Below are positions 44,629 to 54,941 of a stretch of 64,000 bases of DNA, piece after piece. Both the position numbers and the translations under genes were made by a program. Positions within the stretch are counted from its first letter, which is position 1. The number at the start of each line of letters is the position of its first letter. A model generated the notes under the pieces. The model was not told the origin of the DNA. It did not search any database and saw only the letters and a program-made list of their open reading frames with translations. The stretch covers positions 1 to 64,000 of the forward strand of contig NZ_JANIKQ010000002.1 of NCBI RefSeq assembly GCF_024580525.1, in the 5' to 3' direction. Origin of the DNA: Neisseria dentiae (GTDB lineage Bacteria; Pseudomonadota; Gammaproteobacteria; Burkholderiales; Neisseriaceae).

Positions 44629-45984
44629 ATGTCCGAACTGTTCGCCCCTGCCGCCGTTTCCGTATCCGAATTGAACGCCCTAGCCAAAAGCCTGCTGGAA
44701 GAAAACCTGTTCGGCCTGTGGGTGGCGGGCGAAGTATCCAATCTCACCCGCGCAGCCAGCGGACATTATTATTTTTCGCTGAAAGACAGCCGCGCACAGG
44801 TGCGTTGCGCCATGTTTAAAGGCACGGCGGCGAAACTGCCCGCCCCGCTGAAAGAAGGCGACCACATCGAGCTGACCGGCCGTATCGGCATTTATGAGGC
44901 ACGCGGCGAATTTCAGATTACTGTTAACGAAGTGCGGCTAAAAGGCTTGGGGCAACTGTATGAAGCCTATGAAAAACTGAAAGCAAAATTGCAGGCCGAA
45001 GGGGTATTTGCGGCGGAACGCAAAAAGCCGCTGCCCACCCATCCGCGTGTTATCGGCATTGTAACCAGCTTGGCGGCCGCTGCCCTGCGCGATGTGGTGT
45101 CCACCCTGAAACGGCGTGCGCCGGAAATCCCCGTTATTATTTATCCTACCGCCGTACAGGGTTCAGGCAGCGAATTGCAGATTGCCCAAGCCATTCAAAC
45201 GGCCGGCCAACGCAATGAAGCCGATGTGTTGATTGTATGCCGCGGCGGCGGCAGCATTGAAGATTTATGGTCATTTAACGAAGAGGCCGTGGTACGCGCC
45301 ATCGAAGGCTGCCCGATTCCGGTAGTCAGCGGTGTCGGACATGAAACCGATTTCACGCTGGCCGACTTCGTTGCCGACGTACGCGCCCCCACGCCCACCG
45401 GGGCGGCCGAGCTGGTCAGCCCCAACCGCTTGGAATCACTGCACAAACTGGCGCAGGCACAAGGCCGTCTGAAAACCGCTTTGCAGCAACGTTATTACGA
45501 TGCCAGCCAGAAAACCGACTGGTTCGCCCGCCAAATCCGCCACCCTCAACAGAAATTGAACGAGCAGCGCACCCAACTGCACACACTGGCGCAATCGATG
45601 CGCTTTGCCATGCAAAACAGCCACCGTTTCCACGCTCAACGGTTGGCCCGCCAACAGCAGCAACTGGCCTACCTGCGCCCCAATACTTCCGGCGCTGCGC
45701 GTAATGTGCAAAGTTTTCAGACAGCCTTAAAGCAGCATTGGCACAACCTGCTCGCCAACCGGCGGCAACTGTTGGAAAAACAGGCCGCCCTGCTCGAAGC
45801 GGTATCGCCGCAGCATATTCTCGAACGCGGCTTTTCGGTGGTGAAAAACAGCCGCGGCCAAGTGATCCGCAGCGCAGCGGTGTTGAAACAGGGGCAGAAG
45901 CTGCACATCACGTTTGCCGACGGTGAAACCGATGTACGCGTTACCAGTGAAACGGCACAGCCGGATTTGTTTGATTATTCGTAA
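44629..45984 (+). CDS. xseA: Exodeoxyribonuclease VII large subunit
   Basis: 451 residues. N-terminal OB-fold (LFGLWVAGEVSNLTRAASGHYYFSLKD) for ssDNA binding, then the catalytic domain with GIVTSLAAAALRDVVSTLKRRAP and VLIVCRGGGSIEDLWSFNEE, FTLADFVADVRAPTPTGAAE, and a long C-terminal coiled coil (about 290-390) that binds XseB. The usual SPTGAA reads SLAAAA here, a mild variation. Degrades single-stranded DNA in repair and recombination. Confidence 0.96.
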   Translation: MSELFAPAAVSVSELNALAKSLLEENLFGLWVAGEVSNLTRAASGHYYFSLKDSRAQVRCAMFKGTAAKLPAPLKEGDHIELTGRIGIYEARGEFQITVNEVRLKGLGQLYEAYEKLKAKLQAEGVFAAERKKPLPTHPRVIGIVTSLAAAALRDVVSTLKRRAPEIPVIIYPTAVQGSGSELQIAQAIQTAGQRNEADVLIVCRGGGSIEDLWSFNEEAVVRAIEGCPIPVVSGVGHETDFTLADFVADVRAPTPTGAAELVSPNRLESLHKLAQAQGRLKTALQQRYYDASQKTDWFARQIRHPQQKLNEQRTQLHTLAQSMRFAMQNSHRFHAQRLARQQQQLAYLRPNTSGAARNVQSFQTALKQHWHNLLANRRQLLEKQAALLEAVSPQHILERGFSVVKNSRGQVIRSAAVLKQGQKLHITFADGETDVRVTSETAQPDLFDYS

Positions 45985-46153
45985 ATCTGTTCATTGTTTC
46001 GAAAAAATAGAGATATTCGGGCCAAGCCCGGGTATGACGACGGCTGGATATTTCAGACGGCCTGAAACTTTTGCAAGTCGTCGAGGCCGTCTGAAACTTC
46101 CAATTATCGTCATCAGCTTCGCAAGCCTACCGCACAACGGAAATGCAAAAACC

Positions 46154-46180
46154 AAGCCCTTCGGATATTCCGAAGGGCTT
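46154..46180 (-). terminator. Terminator of the tRNA operon
   Basis: AAGCCCTTCGGA and TCCGAAGGGCTT form a tight hairpin. On the minus strand it is followed by GGTTTTTGC, 8 bases beyond the tRNA-Glu 3' end. Confidence 0.85.
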
Positions 46181-46188
46181 GGAAAATA

Positions 46189-46263
46189 TGGCACGCCCAC
46201 GGGGAATCGAACCCCGGTTACCGCCGTGAAAGGGCGATGTCCTAACCGCTAGACGATGGGCGC
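46189..46263 (-). tRNA. tRNA-Glu (TTC)
   Basis: The minus strand reads GCGCCCATCGTCTAGCGG... with anticodon loop CTTTCAC (anticodon TTC), T-arm GGTTCGATTCC and encoded CCA. The acceptor GCGCCCA pairs with TGGGCGT (one G-U). The D-arm GTCTAGCGGTTAGGAC is typical of glutamate tRNAs. Confidence 0.95.
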
Positions 46264-46278
46264 GGATAAAATAATTTG

Positions 46279-46355
46279 TGGCGCACCCGGAGCGATTCGA
46301 ACGCCCGACCCTCTGGTTCGTAGCCAGATACTCTATCCAACTGAGCTACGGGTGC
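46279..46355 (-). tRNA. tRNA-Arg (ACG)
   Basis: 77 bases on the minus strand starting GCACCCGTAGCTCAG, anticodon loop CTACGAA (anticodon ACG), T-arm GTTCGAATC and encoded CCA. The acceptor GCACCCG pairs with CGGGTGC. It lies first in the operon, 15 bases ahead of tRNA-Glu. Confidence 0.96.
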
Positions 46356-46396
46356 GTGCTTCACCGCTTCGTGTTTGCCGTGAATCAAGAACGCGA

Positions 46397-46425
46397 ATAA
46401 TATGGCAACACGGTTTGTTTGTCCA
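46397..46425 (-). promoter_or_regulatory. Promoter of the tRNA-Arg/tRNA-Glu operon
   Basis: On the minus strand TGGACA (46425-46420), 17-base spacer, TATTAT (46402-46397), about 40 bases before tRNA-Arg, followed by the GC-rich TCGCG discriminator usual for stable RNA promoters. Confidence 0.7.
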
Positions 46426-46490
46426 GCGTTTTTTCTAAAAAAAAATCTATTTTTTTGATTTTATATCGAATTTAATTTGCTTCAATAAAA

Positions 46491-46535
46491 GTTTTTCAGA
46501 CGGCCCCAACTGTAGCTTGAGGCCGTCTGAAAACT
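46491..46535 (-). terminator. Uptake-sequence hairpin terminator of pyrC
   Basis: GTTTTTCAGACGGCC and GGCCGTCTGAAAAC arms around a 15-base loop, directly after the pyrC stop codon. Confidence 0.75.
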
Positions 46536-46537
46536 TT

Positions 46538-47575
46538 TTAATATTCCACCGTCCAGCTTACGCTTTCTCCGCCCCGCATCGGCACCAGCGCATCACCGTT
46601 GCCGAACGGCACTTTGGGTGCAACCTGCTGGGGGCGTTTCACCAGCGTGATGGTGCGCTGATTTTCGGGCAGGCCGTAGAAGCGGGCGCCGTTTTTCGAG
46701 GCGAAGGCTTCGAGTTTGTTTAACGCGCCGGCGTTTTCAAAAATTTCGGCGTATAGCTCGATGGCGGTGGCGGCGCTGAACATGCCCGCGCAACCGCAGG
46801 CGTTTTCTTTGGCGGATTGGGCGTGCGGCGCGGAATCGGTGCCCAAAAAGAATTTGTGCGATTTTTCGCCGGTTACGGCCGCCACCAATGCCTTGCGGTG
46901 GCTTTCGCGCTTGAGCACGGGCAGGCAGTAGTGGTGCGGGCGCACGCCGCCCACCAGCAAATCGTTGCGGTTGAGCAGCAGGTGCTGCGGGGTAACGCTG
47001 GCGGCTACGTTGTCGCCCGCCTCCATAACCAGGCGGGCGGCGTCGGCGGTGGTGATGTGTTCGAACACCACTTTCAGGCCGGGCACTTTTTCCAACACGG
47101 GCTTCATCACGCGCTCGATAAACACCGCTTCGCGGTCGAAAATGTCGATTTCGGGGTCGGTAACTTCGCCGTGTACCAGAAACAGAATGTTCTGCGCGGC
47201 CATTTCTTCCAAAACGGGAATCAGTTTGAACAAGTCGGTTACGCCCGAATCGGAATTGGTGGTGGCGCCTGCGGGATAGAGTTTGAACGCGACAATACCG
47301 GCGGCTTTGGCTTCGCGCACAAGCTCGGGCGTGGATTTGTCGGTGAGATAGAGCGTCATCAGCGGCTCGAACGTGCTGGCCTCGGGCAGGGCGGCCAGAA
47401 TGCGCTGCTTATAGGCCAGCGCGTCGGCCACGCTGACTACCGGCGGTTTCAGGTTGGGCATAATCACGGCGCGCCCCATCTGGCGGGCGGTAAACGGCAG
47501 CACGGCTTTGAGGGCTTCGCCGTCGCGCAGGTGCAGGTGCATATCGTCGGGCTGGATTATCGTTAGGGTTTGCAT
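46538..47575 (-). CDS. pyrC: Dihydroorotase (class II)
   Basis: 345 residues from ATG 47575, matching E. coli-type PyrC. Metal-binding HLH in [11 protein letters not shown] near 10-17, [18 protein letters not shown] (the carboxylated-lysine segment is close, near 98-115), [19 protein letters not shown] and GTDSAPH with the catalytic Asp near 251. It cyclises carbamoyl aspartate in pyrimidine synthesis. The upstream extension of the frame is not conserved. Confidence 0.96.
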   Translation of the reverse strand: MQTLTIIQPDDMHLHLRDGEALKAVLPFTARQMGRAVIMPNLKPPVVSVADALAYKQRILAALPEASTFEPLMTLYLTDKSTPELVREAKAAGIVAFKLYPAGATTNSDSGVTDLFKLIPVLEEMAAQNILFLVHGEVTDPEIDIFDREAVFIERVMKPVLEKVPGLKVVFEHITTADAARLVMEAGDNVAASVTPQHLLLNRNDLLVGGVRPHHYCLPVLKRESHRKALVAAVTGEKSHKFFLGTDSAPHAQSAKENACGCAGMFSAATAIELYAEIFENAGALNKLEAFASKNGARFYGLPENQRTITLVKRPQQVAPKVPFGNGDALVPMRGGESVSWTVEY

Positions 47576-47677
47576 ACTCTTCCTTTGCTTTATAGTGAAT
47601 GAACACAAAAATCTACGGCGTTGGCCCACCTTGTACCTTTTTGTGTCCGTTTGCCATATTCAATCAAACTAATCATC

Positions 47678-47718
47678 GGCATCAGGCCGTCTGAAACTTT
47701 TTCAGACGGCCTGATGCC
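47678..47718 (-). terminator. Extended uptake-sequence hairpin terminator
   Basis: A perfect 19-base stem GGCATCAGGCCGTCTGAAA with its complement and a 3-base loop, one base past the stop of the lipoprotein gene at 47720. Confidence 0.85.
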
Positions 47719-47719
47719 G

Positions 47720-48316
47720 TTACGGATTCACAACCGGGTTTAACCCCAGCGGTCGGCGGCTGAGATGGAGCGCCAGTTGCGCGGGCACATGCCCGGAAGG
47801 CGATGTGTTGGCAGTCAGCAGGATTTCTTCGCTGCTGCCGGAATCCAAACGGGCATAAACCAATTGGCGGAACGGAAACGGCGAGGAAACGCTGTTTTCC
47901 GAACGGAACCGCGCCGCCGCCCCTTCCCCGCCCTGCTCTGCCATCGCCACAAAATCGCGGCGGGCGGCGGCTTCGTCGGCAACGGCGGTTTTAACGCTGC
48001 ACGAAGCGGGCGCGGTGCTGAGGTAAAACACGGCACCGTTGTGCTCTGTTTGCCACACGGCTTGCACGTCCGGCTCCATCATGCCCGCCGGCAGTTTTTT
48101 CACGGCTTCGGCACTTAAAGGCTGCAAGTTGTGCTGCCGCGCCCATGCCGCCGTGCGCTGCGCATTGCCGCCGTGCGCGACACAGCCTTGTGCAAACAGC
48201 CGCACGGCTTCGGCGGAATAAGCGGCCGCCTGCTCCGGCGCAACGCCGCTCTGCCCGCAGGCGGCCAGCAAAACCGCAAACACGGGCGGCAGCAGGCGGA
48301 AAACAACGGTGTTCAT
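47720..48316 (-). CDS. Neisserial (lipo)protein of the NMCC_0638-like family
   Basis: 198 residues from ATG 48316; the uptake sequence stands immediately upstream. The signal peptide MNTVVFRLLPPVFAVLLAAC ends in a lipobox with Cys 20. The mature part has CVAHGGNAQRTAAWARQHNLQPL (Cys 45 region), a second Cys in STAPASCSVKTAV and a C-terminal beta-rich region. The name is from memory of conserved neisserial lipoproteins; the function is unknown. Cotranscribed with the tusA-like gene 11 bases upstream. Confidence 0.75.
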   Translation of the reverse strand: MNTVVFRLLPPVFAVLLAACGQSGVAPEQAAAYSAEAVRLFAQGCVAHGGNAQRTAAWARQHNLQPLSAEAVKKLPAGMMEPDVQAVWQTEHNGAVFYLSTAPASCSVKTAVADEAAARRDFVAMAEQGGEGAAARFRSENSVSSPFPFRQLVYARLDSGSSEEILLTANTSPSGHVPAQLALHLSRRPLGLNPVVNP

Positions 48317-48327
48317 TTCAGACGGCC

Positions 48328-48552
48328 TTATTTGTGTTTGACAACCAGCTTGAACACGCCGCCGGATTCGGAAGATTCCAGCAGCACATGGCCGGTTTGG
48401 CGGCAAAAGGCGGCGAAATCGTCGGGCGCGCCGCCGTCGGTGGCCAATACGGTAAGAATGTCTTCGGCCTGCATCTGCGCCAGCGCTTTTTTAGCGCGCA
48501 GAATCGGCAGCGGGCATTTCAATCCGGTTACGTCTAAAGTTTGTGCGTTCAT
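48328..48552 (-). CDS. TusA-family sulfurtransferase
   Basis: 74 residues. The CPxP motif is KCPLPILRAKKAL (Cys 13), the persulfide-carrying cysteine of TusA/YedF/SirA proteins, followed by a ferredoxin-like alpha/beta fold (DILTVLATDGGAPDDFAAFC). It relays sulfur, for example to tRNA thiolation. Orthology to TusA itself rather than YedF-type relatives cannot be fixed by eye. Confidence 0.88.
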   Translation of the reverse strand: MNAQTLDVTGLKCPLPILRAKKALAQMQAEDILTVLATDGGAPDDFAAFCRQTGHVLLESSESGGVFKLVVKHK

Positions 48553-48616
48553 AATGGGAAACTTGTTTTCGGTCGGGCATTATTATACGCCGCACAAGGT
48601 GTTTGCTTAAACTTTA

Positions 48617-48720
48617 ATAGCGGCTTAAATTCAAAATAGGACAGGGCGCCAAGCCGCAGGCGGTACAGGCGGTACGGCAAGGCGGGGCAACGCTGCACGT
48701 GTTGAATTTAAACCACTATA
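48617..48720. mobile_element. Correia-type repeat (CREE), internally deleted
   Basis: About 104 bases with ends AATAGCGGCTTAAATTCAA and TTGAATTTAAACCACTATA, enclosing AGGACAGGGCGCCAAGCCGCAGG and CGGTACAGGCGGTACGGCAAGG blocks. It matches the plan of neisserial Correia elements, lacking the central AT-rich part of full-size copies. It lies between hemF and the tusA-like gene and may carry a promoter or an RNase III site. Confidence 0.65.
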
Positions 48721-48730
48721 AATATCGGAT

Positions 48731-49645
<915 letters not shown>

Positions 49646-49831
49646 TTAAATTATTTTCAGACGGCCTATTATAGCGGTGAAGGCGCATCCGCCACAAAGC
49701 GGGCAGGTTTTAAGCATTCCGCTTCCGGCCACCTTTCCGGCCTGCCCCGCTCCGGCCGGAAACAGCACAAAAACGCCCGCAAACGGCGGTTTTAAGCGGG
49801 AGTTATGATTGTAGTTGCCTGTAATTTTGCC

Positions 49832-49862
49832 TTGACTACACCGCACTACAACGCGGTATAAT
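49832..49862 (+). promoter_or_regulatory. gapA promoter
   Basis: TTGACT (49832-49837), 19-base spacer, TATAAT (49857-49862), 73 bases before the gapA ATG. The leader contains one uptake sequence and an AAAGGA ribosome site. Confidence 0.7.
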
Positions 49863-49935
49863 CCGCGTTTTCCGCAGCAGCGTTTCAGACGGCCTGCATA
49901 TTTTCCAACACCGCTATTCACAAAAGGACTAAAAA

Positions 49936-50964
49936 ATGGGCATTAAGATTGCCATCAACGGCTACGGCCGCATCGGACGACAAGTATTGCGCGCAATCTA
50001 TGATTACAAACTGGAAAAACAACTCGAAGTCGTGGCGGTAAACGCCAGCGGCAGCCTCGAAACCAATGCCCATCTCACCAAGTTCGACACCGTTCACGGC
50101 CGCTTTGCCGCCGATGTTTCCTACGATGAAAACCACCTGATTATCAACGGCCGCAAAATCCCATTCTTTTCCACCCGCAACCCCGCCGAACTGCCGTGGG
50201 AACTCTTGGGTGTGGATTTGGTGATGGAATGCACCGGCGCGTTTACCAGCAAAGCCGCCGCCAAAGTCCATCTCGAATCGGGTGCAAAAAAAGTGCTGAT
50301 TTCGGCACCTGCCGACGAAGACGTTGACGCCACCGTGGTTTACGGCGTAAACCATGATGTGCTCACGCCCGAAATGACCGTGGTTTCCAACGCATCGTGC
50401 ACCACCAACTGCCTGGCTCCCGTTGCCAAAGCCCTGCACGAAGGCATCGGCATCAACAAAGGCCTGATGACCACCATCCACGCCCTCACCAACGACCAAA
50501 CCGTTACCGACGTGCGCCACAAAGACCTGCGCCGCGCCCGCAGCGGCGTGGAAAACATGATTCCCACCAAAACCGGCGCGGCCAAAGCGGTGGGCTTGGT
50601 GCTGCCCGAATTGAAAGGCCGTTTGGACGGCCTGGCCATCCGCGTGCCCACGGTAAACGTTTCTTTGGTTGATTTGAGTTTCGAAGCAGGCCGCGACACC
50701 AGCGTGGCGGAAATCAACAGCATCGTGAAAGCCGCTTCCGAAGGCGCGATGAAAGGCGTGCTCGGTTACAACACCCTGCCGCTGGTTTCTATGGATTTCA
50801 ACCACACCACCCAAGCCAGCAATTTCGACAGCACGCTCACCAAAGTAACTGCGGGCAATATGGTGAAAGTGTTCTCGTGGTACGACAACGAATGGGGCTT
50901 CAGCTGCCAGATGCTCAACACCGCCCGCGCGATGTTCGGCCTGGAAGTAACCCCTTTCGAGTGA
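49936..50964 (+). CDS. gapA: Glyceraldehyde-3-phosphate dehydrogenase, type I
   Basis: 342 residues. Cofactor loop NGYGRIG at 8-14, catalytic Cys in [12 protein letters not shown] near 155-160 and the general-base His in [10 protein letters not shown] near 180. [27 protein letters not shown] and [10 protein letters not shown] are conserved. The usual acidic residue after strand beta-B (VNDx) is replaced by VNASGS, which often goes with NADP use and with GapB/GapA-2 type enzymes. The neisserial gapA-2 type is therefore likely. No other glycolytic gene is adjacent. Confidence 0.94.
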   Translation: MGIKIAINGYGRIGRQVLRAIYDYKLEKQLEVVAVNASGSLETNAHLTKFDTVHGRFAADVSYDENHLIINGRKIPFFSTRNPAELPWELLGVDLVMECTGAFTSKAAAKVHLESGAKKVLISAPADEDVDATVVYGVNHDVLTPEMTVVSNASCTTNCLAPVAKALHEGIGINKGLMTTIHALTNDQTVTDVRHKDLRRARSGVENMIPTKTGAAKAVGLVLPELKGRLDGLAIRVPTVNVSLVDLSFEAGRDTSVAEINSIVKAASEGAMKGVLGYNTLPLVSMDFNHTTQASNFDSTLTKVTAGNMVKVFSWYDNEWGFSCQMLNTARAMFGLEVTPFE

Positions 50965-50984
50965 ACGCATTTCTCAGCCACTAT

Positions 50985-51019
50985 AAAAAAACCTTGCGGT
51001 ATTTCCGCAAGGTTTTTTT
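50985..51019 (+). terminator. gapA terminator
   Basis: AAAAAAACCTTGCGG and CCGCAAGGTTTTTTT form a classical Rho-independent hairpin with T tract, 20 bases past the stop codon. Confidence 0.9.
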
Positions 51020-51086
51020 ATTTGAAGGTTGAGACCTTTGAACATCCGCAATGTTTTTTTCAAACGGCCAAAAACCTTTACAAGCT

Positions 51087-51311
51087 GAGACCTTTGCAAA
51101 AAATATTTTCAGGCCGAGGCCTTTGCAAAATTAAAAACCCATCACAAAAAATTTATTTCCCGTCATTCCCGCGCAGGCGGGAATCCAGTCGTTTTTTTTC
51201 ATAAGTTATTGAAATAAAATACTTGATAATTTTAAGGCTGGATTCCCGCCTGCGCGGGAATGACGGAATCTAAGTATTTCAGACGGCCTTAAGTATTTTT
51301 GTAAAGACCTC
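51087..51311. mobile_element. MITE/dRS3 element (copy C), left end duplicated
   Basis: GAGACCTTTGCAAAAA at 51087 and a second left end GAGGCCTTTGCAAAATT at 51116 precede two dRS3 units (51167-51186 and 51242-51261) around the AT-rich core in the same orientation as copy A. The right end TTTTTGTAAAGACCTC ends at 51311. From the second left end the element is 196 bases, as in copies A and D. Confidence 0.6.
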
Positions 51312-51415
51312 AGGCCGTCTGAAAACAAACCCGAAAGAAAAACGGCATACCCGAAAGTATGCCGTTTGTTTGGCGGTGCTCAATCAGACTGCTGTATTTG
51401 GCAGTGGTTTGTGTG

Positions 51416-51889
51416 TCAGTCCTCTTGCGCCCCGGTTTGCAGATAATTGGGCAAGCCCACGCCGGCAATCAGCTCCTGCTGGGTTTCCAGCCAGTCGATA
51501 TGCTCTTCGTTGGTGTCTTTCAGCTTTTCGAGCAAATCGCGCGAAACATAATCCTGCTTCTCTTCGCACAATGCAATCGCTTCCACCAGCGCGGCGTGTT
51601 TTTCCTGCTCTTTGGTCAAATCGCACTGAATGATTTCTTCGGTGCTCTCGCCGATTAACAGCTTACCCAAATCTTGCAGGTTGGGCAGCCCTTCGAGCAG
51701 CAAAACGCGCTCGATGATATCGTCGGCGGCTTTCATTTCCACGATAGACTGTTTGTAGAAATGTTCGCCCAACTCTTCCAAACCCCAGTTTTTCAAAATG
51801 CGGGCGTGCAGAAAATATTGGTTGATGGTAACCAGCAGCAAGCCCAAGTTTTTGTTTAACTCGCGGATAACCAAACGGTCGCCTTGCAT
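51416..51889 (-). CDS. bfrB: Bacterioferritin B-type subunit (haem-binding, ferroxidase residues lost)
   Basis: 157 residues aligning well with E. coli Bfr. Compared with its ferroxidase ligands, E18 is replaced by L ([11 protein letters not shown]), H54 by A ([11 protein letters not shown]) and E127 by N (DTNEEHIDW), while M52, the haem ligand, is kept. This is the known neisserial BfrB pattern: a haem-binding subunit that builds mixed shells with BfrA. It follows bfrA by 24 bases including an uptake sequence. Confidence 0.92.
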   Translation of the reverse strand: MQGDRLVIRELNKNLGLLLVTINQYFLHARILKNWGLEELGEHFYKQSIVEMKAADDIIERVLLLEGLPNLQDLGKLLIGESTEEIIQCDLTKEQEKHAALVEAIALCEEKQDYVSRDLLEKLKDTNEEHIDWLETQQELIAGVGLPNYLQTGAQED

Positions 51890-51913
51890 GATAATCTCCT
51901 TTCAGACGGCCTG

Positions 51914-52378
51914 TTACAGCTGGCTTTGCAGGTAGTTTTGGATACCCACCAAATCAATCAGGCGCAACTGCTGCTCGAGCCAGTGGGCGTGATCCTCTTC
52001 GGTGTCTTTCAATTGCGCCACCATCAGTTCGCGGGTAACGTAGTCCTGCTTTTCTTCGCACAACTTGATGCCTTTTTTCAGCGCTGCTTGAACTTCCAGC
52101 TCGGTGTTCAAGTCGGCTTTGAGCATGGCCACCACGTCGGCGCCCACATTGATTTTGGCCGGAACCATATTGGGCGTGCCGCCCAGCATCAGAATGCGGC
52201 GGATAAACGCCTCGGCGTGGCCGGTTTCGTCTTCCATTTCATGACCGATGCGCTCGAACAGTTTGTTGTAGCCCCATTCGGCATACATACGCGAGTGGAT
52301 GAAATATTGGTCGCGCGCGGCCAATTCGCCTGCCAGCAACTCGTTCATATAATCAATAACAGCTTTATCGCCTTGCAT
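51914..52378 (-). CDS. bfrA: Bacterioferritin A-type subunit (ferroxidase intact, haem ligand lost)
   Basis: 154 residues from ATG 52378, chosen because MQGDKAVIDYMNELLAGEL matches Bfr N-termini. All ferroxidase ligands are present (E18, E51, H54, E94, E127, H130 by alignment with E. coli Bfr), but the haem-binding Met52 is Thr (EDETGHAEAF). This complements BfrB. First gene of the pair. A palindrome ATTATC-AAA-GATAAT lies 100 bases upstream. Confidence 0.92.
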   Translation of the reverse strand: MQGDKAVIDYMNELLAGELAARDQYFIHSRMYAEWGYNKLFERIGHEMEDETGHAEAFIRRILMLGGTPNMVPAKINVGADVVAMLKADLNTELEVQAALKKGIKLCEEKQDYVTRELMVAQLKDTEEDHAHWLEQQLRLIDLVGIQNYLQSQL

Positions 52379-52478
52379 GATGTGTCCTTTCGTTTGTGTT
52401 TCGGTTTGTGTATCTGCTTGATTCAAATTGTAGGCAACAAACCCGATTTATACAAACTTTCCATTTAAAATACAAACA

Positions 52479-52493
52479 ATTATCAAAGATAAT
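52479..52493. promoter_or_regulatory. Possible Fur-type operator upstream of bfrA
   Basis: A perfect 6-3-6 palindrome ATTATC-AAA-GATAAT, the hexamer core of Fur boxes, just upstream of the likely bfrA -35 box. Iron control of bacterioferritin makes a Fur site sensible, but only one palindrome is visible and the 19-base consensus is not complete. Confidence 0.45.
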
Positions 52494-52776
52494 GCCACAG
52501 CCGTAAAACCGATTAAAAAATTAACGGCTTGTTTCCTTTTGATTTTTGTTGCGTCTAATATTGATAATTTATTGCAATACGATTTTTTATTTACAAAATT
52601 TAACCACAACAAGCCGGCCGAAGTGCAACAAAAGCATCCCGTCCCGGTTCGTTCAAACCCGGATTTTTCTTTTTACCTTTTATTTTCAAACAGGTTATAA
52701 ATTTTTTCTTTTCATTCACTAATATTATTTATCACTCCGGCCACACAAACAACCGCACGGAATCCGGCAAATAGCG

Positions 52777-52785
52777 TGTTATAAT
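52777..52785 (+). promoter_or_regulatory. Extended -10 promoter of typA
   Basis: GTGTTATAATG: TATAAT at 52780-52785 with an upstream TG, 36 bases before the typA ATG. There is no clear -35. Confidence 0.55.
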
Positions 52786-52821
52786 GCACGGTTATTTTTT
52801 AGCTATCAGGCTGTTTGAACC

Positions 52822-54633
52822 ATGAAACAAATCCGCAATATCGCCATCATCGCCCACGTCGACCACGGCAAAACCACGCTGGTCGACCAACTTTTGCGCC
52901 AATCCGGCACCTTCCGCGCCAACCAGCAGGTTGACGAGCGAGTGATGGACAGCAACGACCTCGAAAAAGAACGCGGCATCACCATTCTCGCCAAAAACAC
53001 CGCCATCGAATACGAAGGCTATCACATCAACATCGTCGACACCCCCGGACACGCCGACTTCGGCGGCGAGGTGGAGCGCGTGTTGGGCATGGTTGATTGC
53101 GTGGTGCTGCTGGTCGATGCCCAAGAAGGCCCGATGCCGCAAACCCGCTTCGTTACCAAAAAAGCCTTGGCGCTCGGCCTGCGCCCGATTGTGGTGATCA
53201 ACAAAATCGACAAACCTTCCGCCCGCCCGAGCTGGGTAATCGACCAAACTTTCGAACTGTTCGACAAACTCGGCGCCACCGACGAACAGCTCGACTTCCC
53301 CATCGTTTACGCATCCGGCCTTTCCGGCTTTGCCAAACTGGAAGAGGGCGACGAGAGCAGCGACATGCGTCCGCTGTTTGAAACCATTCTGAAACACACC
53401 CCGCCCCCTTCCGGCAGCGCCGACGAAACCCTGCAACTGCAAATTTCGCAGCTCGACTACGACAACTACACCGGCCGCCTCGGCATCGGCCGCATTCTCA
53501 ACGGCCGCATCAAACCCGGCCAGGTGGTTGCCGTGATGAACCACGAAAAACAGGTGGCGCAAGGCCGCATCAACCAACTGCTGGGCTTCAAGGGCCTCGA
53601 GCGCGTGCCGCTGGAAGAAGCCGAAGCCGGCGACATCGTGATTATTTCCGGCCTCGACGACATCGGCATCGGCGTAACCATTTCCGATAAAGACAACCCC
53701 GTCGGCCTGCCCATGCTCAGCGTGGACGAACCTACTTTAACGATGGACTTTATGGTCAACACCAGCCCCTTGGCCGGCACCGAAGGCAAATTCGTTACCT
53801 CGCGCCAAATCCGCGACCGCCTCAACAAAGAGCTGCTTACCAACGTGGCCCTGCGCGTGGAAGACACCGCAGACGCCGATATTTTCCGCGTGTCCGGCCG
53901 CGGCGAGCTGCACCTGACCATCCTGTTGGAAAACATGCGCCGCGAAGGCTACGAATTGGCCGTGGGCAAACCGCGCGTGGTGTTCCGCGAAATCGACGGT
54001 CAAAAATGCGAACCTTATGAAAACCTCACCGTCGACGTGCCCGACGACAACCAAGGCGCGGTGATGGAAGAACTCGGCCGCCGCCGCGGCGAATTAACCA
54101 ATATGGAAAGCGACGGCCACGGCCGCACCCGCCTCGAATACCACATTCCCGCCCGCGGCCTGATCGGTTTCCAAGGCGAATTCATGACGCTCACCCGCGG
54201 TGTCGGCCTGATGAGCCACGTTTTCGACGACTACGCCCCCGTGAAGCCCGATATGCCCGGCCGCCACAACGGCGTGCTGGTATCGCAAGAGCAAGGCGAA
54301 GCCGTCGCCTACGCGCTGTGGAACCTTGAAGACCGCGGCCGTATGTTCGTATCGCCCGGCGAAAAAATCTACGAAGGCATGATTATCGGCATCCACAGCC
54401 GCGACAACGACTTGGTGGTCAACCCCTTAAAAGGCAAAAAGCTCACCAACGTGCGCGCCAGCGGCACCGACGAAGCCGTGCGCCTGACCACGCCCATCAA
54501 GCTCACGCTGGAGAGCGCGGTCGAGTTTATCGACGACGACGAGTTGGTGGAAATCACCCCGCAATCCATCCGCCTGCGCAAGCGCTATTTGCAGGAACAC
54601 GAGCGCCGCAAGCATTTTAAAAAGCTGGATTAA
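52822..54633 (+). CDS. typA: Ribosome-binding translational GTPase TypA/BipA
   Basis: 603 residues, the usual size. G1 [10 protein letters not shown] at 11-20, switch region [19 protein letters not shown]3 [14 protein letters not shown] near 74-87 and G4 NKID near 128-131, then EF-G-like domains II and III and the BipA-specific C-terminal domain ([17 protein letters not shown] end). Assists ribosome assembly and stress or cold growth. Followed by an uptake-sequence terminator. Confidence 0.97.
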   Translation: MKQIRNIAIIAHVDHGKTTLVDQLLRQSGTFRANQQVDERVMDSNDLEKERGITILAKNTAIEYEGYHINIVDTPGHADFGGEVERVLGMVDCVVLLVDAQEGPMPQTRFVTKKALALGLRPIVVINKIDKPSARPSWVIDQTFELFDKLGATDEQLDFPIVYASGLSGFAKLEEGDESSDMRPLFETILKHTPPPSGSADETLQLQISQLDYDNYTGRLGIGRILNGRIKPGQVVAVMNHEKQVAQGRINQLLGFKGLERVPLEEAEAGDIVIISGLDDIGIGVTISDKDNPVGLPMLSVDEPTLTMDFMVNTSPLAGTEGKFVTSRQIRDRLNKELLTNVALRVEDTADADIFRVSGRGELHLTILLENMRREGYELAVGKPRVVFREIDGQKCEPYENLTVDVPDDNQGAVMEELGRRRGELTNMESDGHGRTRLEYHIPARGLIGFQGEFMTLTRGVGLMSHVFDDYAPVKPDMPGRHNGVLVSQEQGEAVAYALWNLEDRGRMFVSPGEKIYEGMIIGIHSRDNDLVVNPLKGKKLTNVRASGTDEAVRLTTPIKLTLESAVEFIDDDELVEITPQSIRLRKRYLQEHERRKHFKKLD

Positions 54634-54665
54634 ACCAGCGGTTTGATTGAAGCCGTTTAAAGCAG

Positions 54666-54699
54666 CAGGCCGTCTGAAAATGTTTTTTCAGACGGCCTG
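54666..54699 (+). terminator. Uptake-sequence hairpin terminator of typA
   Basis: CAGGCCGTCTGAAAA and complement with a 4-base T-rich loop, 32 bases after the typA stop. Its last G is also the first base of the next MITE-like element. Confidence 0.8.
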
Positions 54700-54894
54700 A
54701 GACCTTTGCAAAATAACCAATTCAAACCTGAAAACGTTCGTATCCCGTCATTCCCGCGCAGGCGGGAATCCAGCCTTAAAACCATCAAGTATTTTATTTC
54801 AATAACTTATGAAAAAACGACTGGATTCCCGCCTGCGCGGGAATGACGATAATCGGATGTTTCAGACGGCCTAAAAGAATTTTGCAAAGGTCTC
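54699..54894. mobile_element. 196-bp MITE-like element with paired dRS3 repeats (copy D)
   Basis: GAGACCTTTGCAAAATAACC at 54699 and AATTTTGCAAAGGTCTC ending 54894 are near-perfect inverted ends. Two dRS3 units at about 54751-54770 and 54825-54844 enclose the core in the orientation opposite to copies A and C. It has the same total length as copy A. Confidence 0.7.
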
Positions 54895-54941
54895 GGCCTG
54901 AAACTTTTGCAACACCTAAGGGCCGTCGATACAACCATCGT

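Larger units (their letters stand above)
52379..52821. other. Divergent control region of bfrA and typA
   Basis: 443 AT-rich bases without a gene. It holds the ATTATC-AAA-GATAAT palindrome (52479-52493), a minus-strand TATAAA near 52447-52452 with a TTGTAT 17 bases upstream as a possible bfrA promoter, and an extended -10 for typA at 52777-52785. Confidence 0.6.

Noticed and set aside
47585..47660. Second Correia element upstream of pyrC (TATAGTGAATGAACACAAAA)
   Set aside because: Only one end-like word is visible and the inverted partner is missing; too weak to call.
49918..50970. 350-codon minus-strand frame opposite gapA
   Set aside because: Shadow of gapA; composition is dominated by His, Gly and Phe.
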